Shown here: positions 31,613 to 42,056 of the stretch, in pieces
Layout: each line of letters begins with the position of its first letter
How positions within the stretch are numbered: the stretch's first letter is position 1
Assembly (NCBI GenBank): GCA_000696115.1
Contig: JJOH01000007.1
Span: 62,001-126,000, forward strand
Length of the DNA: 64,000 nt
Source: Streptomyces olindensis
GTDB taxonomy: Bacteria > Actinomycetota > Actinomycetes > Streptomycetales > Streptomycetaceae
Direction of reading: 5' to 3'
Notes under the pieces: model-generated
The model's database searches: none
What the model saw: the letters and a program-made list of their open reading frames with translations, nothing else
What the model was told of the DNA's origin: nothing
Position numbers and translations under genes: made by a program

Positions 31613-33018
31613 GTCTGCCTCAGTCGCTTCCAGACGGCCTTCGCGGCGTTGTGCCCGGACATGCCGTGCACCCCCGGGCCCGGCGGGGTCGCCGAGGAGC
31701 AGATGAAGACGGCCGGATGGGGGGTGTGGTACGGGAACAGGGTGAGCTTGGGGCGCAGCAGGAGCTGGAGGCCGGAGACCGCGCCGGAGGCGATGTCGCC
31801 GCCGACGTAGTTGGCGTTGCGGGCGGCGAGTTCGGGCGGTCCGGCCGTGGCGCGGGCCAGGACGCGGTCGCGGAACCCGGGGGCGAAGCGCTCCAGTTGG
31901 CGTTCGATGGCGTCGGTGAGGTCGCCGGTCCAGCCGTGCGGGACGTGGCCGTACGCCCAGAAGACGTGCTTGCCCGCGGGGGCCCGGGTCGGGTCGACGA
32001 CGCTCGGCTGGACCGTGATCATGAACGGCTTGTCGGGGGCCCGGCCCTCCCGGGACGCCGCGCGCAGGGCCGTGCCGATCTCCGCGCGGTTGGCGCCGAC
32101 CTGCACCGTGCCGGCGACGCGGGCCTCCTTCGCGGTCCACGGCACGGGGCCGTCCAGCGCGTAGTCGATCTTGAAGGCGCCCGGTCCGTAGCGGTAGCCG
32201 GCGTAGTGGTCGCCGAAGCCGGCGATGCGGGCCAGGGCGGTGGGCGAGGTGTCGAAGACGTACGCCCTGGCCGGCGGCAGGTCGTCCAGACGCTTGACCT
32301 CGTAGTCGGTGTGGACGCTGCCGCCGAGGTCGCGCAGGTGGGCGGCGAGGGCGTCGGAGATCGCCTGGGAGCCGCCGCGGGGGACCGGCCAGCCCCGGGC
32401 GTGCGCCGAGAGGGCGAAGACCAGGCCGATGGCGCCGGTGGCGAAGCCGCCCAGCGGCGCCATGACATGGGCGACGAGCCCGGCGAACAGCGCCTTGGCC
32501 GGTTCGTCGCGGAAGCGGCGCATCAGCAGGGTCGACGGGGGCAGTCCGACGAGGCCGAAGCGGGCGAGGGTGACCGGGTCGCGGGGCAGCGCCGTGAGCG
32601 GCAGGGACATGAAGTCCCGGACGAGCGTGTCCCACTTGGGCAGGAAGGGCTCGACGAGCCTGCGGTACGTCCCGGCGTCGCGCGGCCCGAGGGAGGCGGC
32701 CGTCTCGCCCACCGACCGGGACAGCACGGCCGCCGTGCCGTCCGGGAAGGGGTGCGCCATGGGCAGCTCGGCGTGCAGCCATTCCAGGCCGTACCGCTCC
32801 AGCGGGAGGGCGCGGAAGGCGGGCGAGTTGATGGCGAGCGGGTGGGCCGCGGCGCACGGGTCGTGCCGGAAGCCCGGCAGGGTGAGCTCCTCGGTGCGGG
32901 AGCCGCCGCCCACGGTGCCCCGGGCCTCGAAGACGGCGACGGAGAAGCCGCGGCGGGCCAGCTCCACGGCCGCGGTCAGTCCGTTCGGCCCCGCACCCAC
33001 TACGACGGCATCGAGCAT
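31609..33018 (-). CDS. FAD-dependent amine-oxidase / phytoene-desaturase-type oxidoreductase
   Basis: A 469-residue flavoprotein. The N-terminal dinucleotide motif is [20 protein letters not shown], followed by [14 protein letters not shown], the second FAD-binding element. The C-terminal closing motif is [19 protein letters not shown]. The fold matches the NAD(P)/FAD protein group often called phytoene dehydrogenase-related or pyridine nucleotide-disulfide oxidoreductase domain protein 2-like. ATG 33018 is preferred (GAAGG 8 bases upstream) over GTG 33027. It shares an operon with the macro-domain gene through a 4-bp overlap. The substrate is unknown; no carotenoid genes are adjacent. Confidence 0.85.
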   Translation of the reverse strand: MLDAVVVGAGPNGLTAAVELARRGFSVAVFEARGTVGGGSRTEELTLPGFRHDPCAAAHPLAINSPAFRALPLERYGLEWLHAELPMAHPFPDGTAAVLSRSVGETAASLGPRDAGTYRRLVEPFLPKWDTLVRDFMSLPLTALPRDPVTLARFGLVGLPPSTLLMRRFRDEPAKALFAGLVAHVMAPLGGFATGAIGLVFALSAHARGWPVPRGGSQAISDALAAHLRDLGGSVHTDYEVKRLDDLPPARAYVFDTSPTALARIAGFGDHYAGYRYGPGAFKIDYALDGPVPWTAKEARVAGTVQVGANRAEIGTALRAASREGRAPDKPFMITVQPSVVDPTRAPAGKHVFWAYGHVPHGWTGDLTDAIERQLERFAPGFRDRVLARATAGPPELAARNANYVGGDIASGAVSGLQLLLRPKLTLFPYHTPHPAVFICSSATPPGPGVHGMSGHNAAKAVWKRLRQT

Positions 33019-33190
33019 CGACGGCACCTTCGGACCCCTTCGTCAGCCGACGGCCACTGGAGATCAGGATATGCCCGGGGACGGACAGTCACCGGCCGCG
33101 GGGGATGTCCGGTGCCGCGGAGGACTCCCGCGGCGATCAGCGCTACCCGACGCTCACGGCCGGTGACCGACCGTCGTGCTTCCGCCGGGC

Positions 33191-34036
33191 TCACGCGCCG
33201 CCCGACAGCAGCGCCGCCACCCGCCGGGCCGTGGCCGCGTCGCGGGCCGCGGTGAACGGCAGGGCGTTGCCGCCCGTGATGCGGAACGGATCACCGGCGC
33301 GGGTCAGGTGGGCGCCGCCCGCCTCCTCGACCAGGAGCAGTCCGGCCGCGTGGTCCCAGGCGGCTTCCCAGGAGAAGGCCGTGGCGTCCAGCTCGCCCCG
33401 GGCGATGGCGAGGTACTCCAGGCCGGCCGAGCCGCACGCGCGCGGTGCCACGCCCTCGGTGCGCAGGCAGAGCAGGGCGTGCTTCTGCTCGTCCGTCGTG
33501 TAGTCCGGGTGGGAGGTGGCCACGCGGAGGTCGCGGCCGGGCTCCGGCACGCCGGCGAACAGCCGCTCGCCGTCGAGGTAGGCGCCCTTGCCCCGCTCGG
33601 CGGTGGCGAGCCGGTCGCGGGCGGGCGCGTAGGTCCAGGACGCGAGCAGGGTGCCGCCCTGGGCCAGCGCGACCAGGGTGCAGAACCCGGCCTCGCCGCG
33701 GACGAACGGCCGGGTGCCGTCGACCGGGTCGATGATCCAGACCGGGGCGTCGCCCCGTATCGCCTCGTAGGACGCCGGGTTGGCGTGGACCGCCTCCTCG
33801 CCGACGACGACCGAGCCGGGCAGCAGGGCGGGCAGTGTTTCGGTGAGGTACAGCTCGGCCTTGCGGTCGGCGTCGGTCACCAGGTCGTGCGGGCCGCTCT
33901 TCTGGTCCACCTCGTGTGCGGCGAGCTGGCGCCAGCGCGGCAGGATCTCGGTGGTGGCCGCCTTGCGGATCGCCTCTTCGACGTCGGAGGCGTGCTGTGC
34001 GAGAAACTCTTCGATGGTTTCGTTGCTGTCGATCAC
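33191..34036 (-). CDS. Inositol-monophosphatase-family phosphatase
   Basis: A Mg-dependent, Li-sensitive-type phosphatase of 281 residues. The metal-binding motifs are GEEAVHAN (Glu), WIIDPVDGTRPF (DPVDGT) and WDHAAGLLLVEEAGG (C-terminal Asp). Substrates in this family include inositol phosphate, histidinol phosphate and 3'-phosphoadenosine phosphates; the FVRG after DGTRP is common in the HisN-like group. GTG 34036 begins VIDSNETIEEFLAQH; the Shine-Dalgarno is poor (GGAAGG directly adjacent), so the start is uncertain. The gene stands alone between the flavoprotein and the gamma-glutamyltransferase. Confidence 0.88.
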   Translation of the reverse strand: MIDSNETIEEFLAQHASDVEEAIRKAATTEILPRWRQLAAHEVDQKSGPHDLVTDADRKAELYLTETLPALLPGSVVVGEEAVHANPASYEAIRGDAPVWIIDPVDGTRPFVRGEAGFCTLVALAQGGTLLASWTYAPARDRLATAERGKGAYLDGERLFAGVPEPGRDLRVATSHPDYTTDEQKHALLCLRTEGVAPRACGSAGLEYLAIARGELDATAFSWEAAWDHAAGLLLVEEAGGAHLTRAGDPFRITGGNALPFTAARDAATARRVAALLSGGA

Positions 34037-34124
34037 CCTTCCATGACAACACGCGCCACTGACAATCCCCACCCGCCGGGGGTTCCCGGGGTGGAATCGC
34101 GGTGAACACCGGCCGGGGGGCGGT

Positions 34125-35951
34125 TCACCGGCCGACCGCGTACCCCTGCATGCCGCGCGGGTTCGCCGCCGCCGACAGGACGCCGGTCTCCGGGTCGCGG
34201 GCGACCGCGCAGAGCCGGCCCTCCGACCAGGGGGCGCCGACGGTCACCTCGTGGCCGCGGCGCCGCAGCTCCGCGACGACGGCGGGGTCGGTGCGGGCCT
34301 CGACGGTCACGCTCCCGGGGCGCATGCCGCGCGGGTAGAAGGAGCCCGGGAAGCTGTCGTTGTGCCAGTTCGGGGCGTCGATGGCGCCTTGGAGGTCGGG
34401 GCCGCCGCGCACCTGGGGGCGCAGCGCGACCGCCAGGAGGAAATGCAGCTGCCACTGGTCCTGCTGGTCCCCGCCGGGCGTGCCGAACGCCAGGACGGGC
34501 ACGCCGTCACGCAGTGCGATCGACGGGGACAGGGTGCTGCGGGGGCGGCGGCCGGGGGTGAGGGTGCTGGGCAGGCCCTCCTCCAGCCAGGTCATCTGGA
34601 GCCGGGTGCCGAGCGGGAAGCCGAGTTCGGGGACGACGGGGTTGGACTGGAGCCAGCCGCCGCTGGGCGTGGCCGAGACCATGGTGCCCCAGCGGTCGAC
34701 GATGTCGAGGTGGCAGGTGTCGCCCCGGGTGCTCCCGTCGGCGGTGACGACCGGTTCGCCGGGCACGGGGGAGGTCGGGAGCTTCGCGACGGTCGGCTCG
34801 CCGACGCCCAGGGCGTCGAAGCCCTCCTGGGCGGCGGCCGCCGCGCGCGCGTGCGCGCCCAGCCGCGGGGGGCGTCCGCCGGGGCTGCCGGGCCGCAGGT
34901 CGTGCTCGGCCCGCTCGCCGACCAGGGCGCGGCGGGCCGTGTTGTACTCGGCGGACAACAGGTCGTCGAGGGGCACCTCGGCGGCGTCCCCGTACCAGGC
35001 CTCCCGGTCGGCCATGGCGAGTTTGCAGCCCTCGACCAGGAGGTGGACGTAGTCGGCCGAGCCGTAGGCGGGCAGTTCCGGCGGGAGCAGGGCGAGTTGC
35101 TGGAGCAGGACCGGGCCCTGGCTCCAGGGACCCGGCTTGCACACGGTCCAGCCGTTCCAGTCGTACGTCACCGGCGTCTCGTAGGTCGCGGACCAGGCGG
35201 CGAGGTCGGCGGAGGTCAGGGTGCCGGTGTGGTGCTCGCCGGTGGTGTCCAGGGTGGGGCGCGCGGCCTGCCGGACGAGGGCCTCGGCGATGAAGCCGGT
35301 GCGCCACACCCGCCGCGCGGCCTCGATCTGCGCCTCCCGGTCGCCCGCCCCGGCGGTCTCGGCGAGCAGGCGCTGCCAGGTGGCGGCGAGCGCGGGGTTG
35401 CGGAAGAGCTCGCCGGGGCGGGGTGCCTTGCCGCCGGGCAGGTAGACCTCCGCCGACGAGGTCCACTCGGTCTCGAAGAGTTCGCGCACCGTCTCGACGG
35501 TCTCCGTGACGCGCTCCACGGGCGCGTGGCCGTGCTCGGCGTACCCGATGGCGTACTTGAGGACGTCGGCGAGGGATTTGGTGCCGTGGTCGCGCAGCAG
35601 CAGCATCCAGGCGTCGAACGCGCCGGGCACGGCGGCGGCCAGCGGTCCGGTGCCGGGGACGAGGTCCAGGCCGAGATCGCGGTAGTGCGCGACGGTCGCC
35701 CCGGCTGGGGCGACGCCCTGTCCGCACAGCACCCGCACCTCGCCGCCGGGCGGGGCGAGCAGGATCGGCACCTCGCCGGCCGGGCCGTTGAGGTGGGGTT
35801 CGACGACGTGCAGCACGAAGGCGCCGGCCACGGCCGCGTCGCAGGCGTTGCCGCCGTCCTCCAGGACGGCCATCGCCGACTGCGCGGCGAGCCAGTGGGT
35901 GGAGGACACCATGCCGAACGTGCCCTGAAGGGTCGGGCGGGATGTGAACAT
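34125..35951 (-). CDS. Gamma-glutamyltransferase-family Ntn hydrolase, cytoplasmic type
   Basis: A 608-residue member of the GGT family, processed at an internal threonine. There is no signal peptide: it starts MFTSRPTLQGTFGMVSSTHW, with conserved GGNACDAAVAGAF near residue 33. The processing site lies near DTCHLDIVDRWGTMVSATPS (Thr in DTCH), and FGTPGGDQQDQWQ marks the small-subunit substrate loop. GAGAGG precedes ATG 35951. Cytoplasmic GGT-like proteins include acylases and glutathione-analogue hydrolases, so transferase activity on glutathione is not assured. A second, secreted paralogue lies at 52-54 kb. Confidence 0.87.
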   Translation of the reverse strand: MFTSRPTLQGTFGMVSSTHWLAAQSAMAVLEDGGNACDAAVAGAFVLHVVEPHLNGPAGEVPILLAPPGGEVRVLCGQGVAPAGATVAHYRDLGLDLVPGTGPLAAAVPGAFDAWMLLLRDHGTKSLADVLKYAIGYAEHGHAPVERVTETVETVRELFETEWTSSAEVYLPGGKAPRPGELFRNPALAATWQRLLAETAGAGDREAQIEAARRVWRTGFIAEALVRQAARPTLDTTGEHHTGTLTSADLAAWSATYETPVTYDWNGWTVCKPGPWSQGPVLLQQLALLPPELPAYGSADYVHLLVEGCKLAMADREAWYGDAAEVPLDDLLSAEYNTARRALVGERAEHDLRPGSPGGRPPRLGAHARAAAAAQEGFDALGVGEPTVAKLPTSPVPGEPVVTADGSTRGDTCHLDIVDRWGTMVSATPSGGWLQSNPVVPELGFPLGTRLQMTWLEEGLPSTLTPGRRPRSTLSPSIALRDGVPVLAFGTPGGDQQDQWQLHFLLAVALRPQVRGGPDLQGAIDAPNWHNDSFPGSFYPRGMRPGSVTVEARTDPAVVAELRRRGHEVTVGAPWSEGRLCAVARDPETGVLSAAANPRGMQGYAVGR

Positions 35952-36178
35952 ACGACCTCTCACCTCTCGTACGCGCGCCACCCGTCCCCCTCCCCCGGTC
36001 GCGGCTCCGGCGAAACCCCCGGCCAGGGCTGCGCAGTGCGACCGCGCCGGTGCGAACCGTGTTTCCGCAGCCTGTGTGCCGGACCGCACTTCCGCACCAC
36101 AGGGACTCATGTGACACTGTCGTCCCGTCCGCCGTGCGGACCCGTTCCGCACCGTCCGTCCCCCACGAGAAGGGCGCC

Positions 36179-36847
36179 GTGCGTTCCCTACCCCTGCCCC
36201 TGGCCCTGACCGCACGCCTGTCCCCGGTGGCTGTGCTCGCCGCGGCGGGCTGGGCGCTGTCGTCCGGTCCGCTCGCCGCGCCGCAGGCCGCCGAGCACAA
36301 GCCGGCCGGCGAGAAGACCGAGACCCAGTCCGCGTCCGCCCCGTCCACGTCGACCGTGTCGAAGGCGTACTCGGCCGCGCCCGCGCCCTGCGAGAGCGTC
36401 GCCAAGAAGACGATCGAGTCGCTGGTGCCGGGCGCGAAGACGGCCGGGAAGGAGATCCCGTCCACGGACGCGGAGTTGCGCCGCACCTGCTCCTGGAACG
36501 CGCTCAAGGGCTACGACTACCGCTGGCTGGACGTGTCGTACGAGGTGCTGGAGTCGGACGAGGCGGCGCAGAAGGCGTACAAGGAGAGCACGGAGAAGCG
36601 GAGCGGCGGCGGGGACGTCCCCGGTCTGGGTGACAGCGCGTACTCCGTAGTGAACCTCACCACCGAGGACAAGCAGGAGACGCGTGAGGGCGTCGTGGTA
36701 GCCCGCGCGTCCAACGCGCTGGTGACCGTCACGTACAACGGCAGTGACTTCGAGTCGAAGAAGGCGCCGGACACGGACACCATCAACAAGGGCGCCATCA
36801 AGGCCGCGAAGGAGGCGGTGGCCGCGCTGGAGAGCGAGAAGGGCTGA
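36179..36847 (+). CDS. Secreted protein, DUF3558-like
   Basis: A 222-residue exported protein starting GTG 36179 (GAAGGG 5 bases upstream). A signal peptide ends near the LAAPQAAE region, followed by a low-complexity linker (KTETQSASAPSTST) and a globular domain with two cysteines (APCESV and RRTCSW) and alternating strands (YRWLDVSYEVLES, GVVVARASNALVTVTYNG). The arrangement resembles DUF3558-type actinobacterial proteins, but a lipobox cysteine is not evident. Function is unknown. It is divergent from the gamma-glutamyltransferase gene and convergent with the NCS1 permease. Confidence 0.72.
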   Translation: MRSLPLPLALTARLSPVAVLAAAGWALSSGPLAAPQAAEHKPAGEKTETQSASAPSTSTVSKAYSAAPAPCESVAKKTIESLVPGAKTAGKEIPSTDAELRRTCSWNALKGYDYRWLDVSYEVLESDEAAQKAYKESTEKRSGGGDVPGLGDSAYSVVNLTTEDKQETREGVVVARASNALVTVTYNGSDFESKKAPDTDTINKGAIKAAKEAVAALESEKG

Positions 36848-36870
36848 GCGCCCTCCAGCGCGGCACCCCC

Positions 36871-38391
<1,521 letters not shown>

Positions 38392-38531
38392 GGGCCGGGC
38401 CAATCAGGGAGGTGGGACGGGAAAGGCCGTGCGGGTGATGCCGATGGGGGGTGCGCTCGGGAGCGTCCTGCGCCCCCTTCCCGGGCCGGGGGAAGGGGGA
38501 GTTCATGAGGAAGGGGTGCCGTGTGGGAGGG

Positions 38532-39554
38532 TCAGCCGTTGACCGCCGGGATCACCCGCGATCCGTAGGCGTCGATCACGGCCTCCTGCGCGTCGTGCAT
38601 GTCGTACACGGCGAACTGGTCCACGCCGAGTTCGCGCAGCGCGTTCAGCTTCTCGACGTGCCGCTCGACCGGGCCGATCAGGCAGAACCGGTCGACGATC
38701 TCGTCGGGGACGAACTGGGTGTCGGGGTTTCCGGCGCGGCCGTGGTGGGAGTAGTCGTAGCCCTCGCGGGCCTTGATGTAGTCGGTGAGTTCGTCGGGGA
38801 CGGCGGCCGAGTGCTCGCCGTACTTGGAGACCAGGTCGGCGACGTGGTTGCCGACCATGCCGCCGAACCAGCGGCACTGCTCACGCGCGTGGGCGAGCGC
38901 CTCGGGCGAGTCGTCCTCGGTGACGTAGGCGGGGGCGGCCACGCAGACGGTCACCTCCGACGGGTCACGGCCGGCGGCGACCGCCGCGTCCTTCACGGCC
39001 TTGACCATGTACTCGGTCAGGTAGAGGTCGGCCAGCTGGAGGATGAACCCGTCCGCCTCCTCGCCGGTCATCCTCAGGGCCTTGGGACCGTACGCGGCCA
39101 TCCACACGGGCAGTTCCGCGCCCGGCTTGATCCACGGGAACCTGACGACGCTGCCGCCGCCGAGGTCGGCCTCCCGGCCGCTGCCGAGGGCCCGGATGAC
39201 CTTCATGGCCTCGCTGATCCGGGCCAGGGTGTTGGGTTTGCGGCCGGCCACGCGCATCGCGGAGTCGCCCCGGCCGATGCCGCAGACGGTGCGGTTGCCG
39301 AACATGTCGTTGAGGGTGGCGAAGGTGGAGGCGGTGACCTCCCAGGTGCGGGTGCCCGGGTTGGTCACCATGGGCCCGACCTTCAGTTTCGTGGTGTTGG
39401 CCAGGATCTGGCTGTAGATCACGAACGGTTCCTGCCACAGCACGGCGGAGTCGAAGGTCCAGCCGTACGAGAAACCGTTCCGTTCCGCGCGTTTCATCAG
39501 GCTGATCACCCGCGAGGCCGGCGGGTCGGTCTGCAGGACGAGTCCGAAGTCCAT
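38532..39554 (-). CDS. LLM-class (luciferase-like) oxidoreductase, F420-type
   Basis: A TIM-barrel flavin/F420 enzyme of 340 residues. Typical elements are MDFGLVLQTDPP at the N-terminus, GWTFDSAVLWQEPF, GIGRGDSAMRVAGRKP (cofactor phosphate region) and WMAAYGPKALRMTGEEADGF. This subgroup is commonly found beside hydantoinase genes in actinobacteria. ATG 39554 is preferred (GGGAG 8 bases upstream); GTG 39563 is an alternative. It lies 12 bp after the hydantoinase stop, so it belongs to the operon. The reaction is unknown; it might oxidise or reduce a ring intermediate. Confidence 0.87.
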   Translation of the reverse strand: MDFGLVLQTDPPASRVISLMKRAERNGFSYGWTFDSAVLWQEPFVIYSQILANTTKLKVGPMVTNPGTRTWEVTASTFATLNDMFGNRTVCGIGRGDSAMRVAGRKPNTLARISEAMKVIRALGSGREADLGGGSVVRFPWIKPGAELPVWMAAYGPKALRMTGEEADGFILQLADLYLTEYMVKAVKDAAVAAGRDPSEVTVCVAAPAYVTEDDSPEALAHAREQCRWFGGMVGNHVADLVSKYGEHSAAVPDELTDYIKAREGYDYSHHGRAGNPDTQFVPDEIVDRFCLIGPVERHVEKLNALRELGVDQFAVYDMHDAQEAVIDAYGSRVIPAVNG

Positions 39555-39566
39555 CTGCGCCACTCC

Positions 39567-40967
39567 CTAGTTCAGGTACTGACAGGTGGAGCGCGGGGCG
39601 AAGACGCCGTGACCCGGGCGTCCGGTGTACTCCCGCTCGGTGATGACCGGCACGCCGCGCGAGAGCACGGTCTCGACGCGGCCGGTGACGCGTTTGCCCT
39701 CGTACGCCGAGTAGTCGACGTTCATGTGGTGGGTCTCGGCCGACATGACCTGCTCGGCGTGCGGGTCGTAGATCACCACGTCGGCGTCCGCGCCCGGCGC
39801 GATGGTCCCCTTCTTCGGGTACAGGCCGAACATCCGGGCCGGGGTGGCGCAGGCGATCTCGATCCAGCGGCGGCGGGAGATGTGCCCGTCCAGGACGGCC
39901 TGGTGGAGCAGGTCCATGCGGTTCTCCACGCCCGGCAGGCCGTTGGGGATCTTCGAGAAATCGCCGCGGCCGAGCTCCTTCTGGCCGACGAAGCAGAACG
40001 GGCAGTGGTCCGTGGAGACCACCTGGAGATCATTCGTGCGGAGCCCCTGCCACAGTTTGGCCTGGTGCTCGCGCGGCCTCAGCGGCGTGCTGCACACGTA
40101 CTTGGCGCCCTCGAAGTCGGGCTCGGCGAGGTTGTCGGTGGACAGGAAGAGGTACTGCGGGCAGGTCTCGCCGAAGACGTTCAGCCCGTCGTCGCGGGCG
40201 CGGGCCAGTTCGGCGACCGCCTCCATCGCCGAGACGTGCACGACGTAGAGGGGCGCGCCGGCGACCTGCGCGAGCCGGATGGCGCGGTGGGTGGCCTCGG
40301 CCTCCAGCAGGGCCTTACGGACCTCGCCGTGGTAGCGCGGGTCGGTCTCACCCCGGGCCAGGGCCTGTTCGACCAGGACGTCGATGGCGATGCCGTTCTC
40401 GGCGTGCATCATGATCAGGCCGCCGTTGTCGGCGGAGCGCTGCATGGCGCGCAGGATCTGGCCGTCGTCGCTGTAGAAGACACCCGGGTAGGCCATGAAC
40501 TGTTTGAAGGAGGTGACGCCCTCCTCGACCAGCAGGTCCATCTCCTTGAGCGTCTCCTCGTTGACATCGGAGACGATCATGTGGAAGCCGTAGTCGATGG
40601 CGCAGTTGCCCTCGGCCTTGGCGTGCCAGGCGTCGAGGCCCTCGCGGAGGGCGTGGCCGACGCTCTGCACGGCGAAGTCGATGATCGTGGTGGTGCCGCC
40701 CCAGGCGGCGGCGCGGGTGCCGGTCTCGAAGGTGTCGGAGGCGAAGGTGCCGCCGAAAGGCAGCTCCATGTGGGTGTGGGCGTCGACGCCGCCGGGGATG
40801 ACGTACTTTCCGGTGGCGTCGATCGTCCGGTCCGCTGTGAAGGTCTCCGCCGCGGGGGTGCCGGTGGCGGCGAGGGCGGCGATGCGGCCGTCCTCGATCA
40901 GGACGTCGGCGTGGATCTCGTCGGATGCGGTGATCACCAGGCCGCTGCGGATGACTGTACGGCTCAT
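39567..40967 (-). CDS. Dihydropyrimidinase / D-hydantoinase
   Basis: A binuclear-zinc amidohydrolase of 466 residues that opens 5,6-dihydropyrimidines or 5-substituted hydantoins to N-carbamoyl amino acids. Ligands are visible in order: DAHTHME (two His), TSFKQFMAY (carboxylated Lys), MHAENG (His), VVHVSAME (His) and STDHCPF (Asp). ATG 40967 follows GAGGAG. Order on the strand is amidohydrolase, hydantoinase, LLM enzyme, permease, which matches a ring-opening and decarbamoylation route. Whether the natural substrate is dihydrouracil or a hydantoin cannot be told from sequence. Confidence 0.93.
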   Translation of the reverse strand: MSRTVIRSGLVITASDEIHADVLIEDGRIAALAATGTPAAETFTADRTIDATGKYVIPGGVDAHTHMELPFGGTFASDTFETGTRAAAWGGTTTIIDFAVQSVGHALREGLDAWHAKAEGNCAIDYGFHMIVSDVNEETLKEMDLLVEEGVTSFKQFMAYPGVFYSDDGQILRAMQRSADNGGLIMMHAENGIAIDVLVEQALARGETDPRYHGEVRKALLEAEATHRAIRLAQVAGAPLYVVHVSAMEAVAELARARDDGLNVFGETCPQYLFLSTDNLAEPDFEGAKYVCSTPLRPREHQAKLWQGLRTNDLQVVSTDHCPFCFVGQKELGRGDFSKIPNGLPGVENRMDLLHQAVLDGHISRRRWIEIACATPARMFGLYPKKGTIAPGADADVVIYDPHAEQVMSAETHHMNVDYSAYEGKRVTGRVETVLSRGVPVITEREYTGRPGHGVFAPRSTCQYLN

Positions 40968-41058
40968 CGGTCGCTCCTCACGGTGTGCACGTGACGGTTG
41001 TTCGTGGCTGGTCGCGCCCGCGCGGCGGTAGCCGCATGTCGAATACAGCGCCGCGCCC

Positions 41059-41901
41059 CTAGAGGTCCGTCAGCGGGCCGTACGTCGCAGGCGCCCGGTC
41101 CCGGTAGAACTGCCAGCGGTCGCGGACCTCGCGGAGTTTGGCCATGTCCAGGTCGCGGACCACCAGCTCGGGCTCCTTGTCGCTCGCCACCTCGCCGACG
41201 AACTGGGCCTCCGGGTCCACGAAGTACGAGGTGCCGTAGAAGTCGTTGTCGCCGTACTCCTCGATGCCGACCCGGTTGATCGCGCCGATGAAGTACTCGT
41301 TGGCCACGGCCGCCGCCGGCTGTTCCAGCTGCCAGAGGTAGCCGGACAGGCCCCGGGACGTCGCCGAGGGGTTGAAGACGATCTCGGCGCCCGCGAGGCC
41401 CAGTGCCCGCCAGCCCTCCGGGAAATGGCGGTCGTAGCAGATGTAGACGCCGACCTTGCCCACGGCCGTGTCGAAGACGGGCCAGCCGCTGTTGCCCGGG
41501 CGGAAGTAGAACTTCTCCCAGAAACCGCGCACCTGCGGGATGTGGGTCTTGCGGTACTTGCCGAGGTAGGAGCCGTCCGCGTCGATCACGGCGGCGGTGT
41601 TGTAGAGGACGCCGGGCTGCTCCTCCTCGTACATCGGCAGCACCAGGACGAGGCCCAGTTCCTTCGCGAGGGCCTGGAAGCGGCGGACGATGGGGCCCTC
41701 GGGGATCTGCTCGGCGTACTCGTAGAACGCCGGGTCCTGCACCTGGCAGAAGTACGGGCCGTAGAACAGCTCCTGGAAGCAGAGGACTTGGGCGCCCTGC
41801 GCGGCGGCGTCGCGGGCCGCCTGCTCGTGGACCTGGATCATCGATTCCTTGTCGCCGGTCCAGGCGGTCTGGAAGACGGCGGCACGGATCACTCGGCTCA
41901 T
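41059..41901 (-). CDS. Nitrilase-superfamily amidohydrolase, beta-ureidopropionase type (copy A)
   Basis: A 280-residue carbon-nitrogen hydrolase. The triad is Glu44 (FQELF), Lys118 (KYRKTHIPQ) and Cys155 (YICYDRHFPEGWR). Family members hydrolyse N-carbamoyl-beta-alanine or N-carbamoyl amino acids to the amino acid, CO2 and ammonia. The start is ATG 41901. It is the first gene of the hydantoinase operon, 70 bp downstream of a 16-bp palindrome. It closely resembles the gene at 44933-45775 along its whole length, with identical triad positions, so the cluster holds two paralogues. Confidence 0.92.
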   Translation of the reverse strand: MSRVIRAAVFQTAWTGDKESMIQVHEQAARDAAAQGAQVLCFQELFYGPYFCQVQDPAFYEYAEQIPEGPIVRRFQALAKELGLVLVLPMYEEEQPGVLYNTAAVIDADGSYLGKYRKTHIPQVRGFWEKFYFRPGNSGWPVFDTAVGKVGVYICYDRHFPEGWRALGLAGAEIVFNPSATSRGLSGYLWQLEQPAAAVANEYFIGAINRVGIEEYGDNDFYGTSYFVDPEAQFVGEVASDKEPELVVRDLDMAKLREVRDRWQFYRDRAPATYGPLTDL

Positions 41902-41971
41902 CGGGACCTCCGGTCGCTCGGTGTGCCGTGAGCCTAGGAAGCCGGGACGTCCTCTTTGAGGTGCACCGTGT

Positions 41972-41987
41972 CACGTCCCGGGACGTG
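41972..41987. promoter_or_regulatory. 16-bp perfect palindrome before the hydantoinase operon
   Basis: CACGTCCCGGGACGTG, in the 155-bp gap between pucR and copy A. A half-like CCGGGACGTCC occurs about 30 bp away, closer to the gene. It is a candidate PucR operator. Confidence 0.6.
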
Positions 41988-42056
41988 CGGCGTGCCACTG
42001 TGTCACTCTGCCGTGGGCCCATGTTTCACCGCCGTTTTCCCAGGTGGTCGCGTGTT

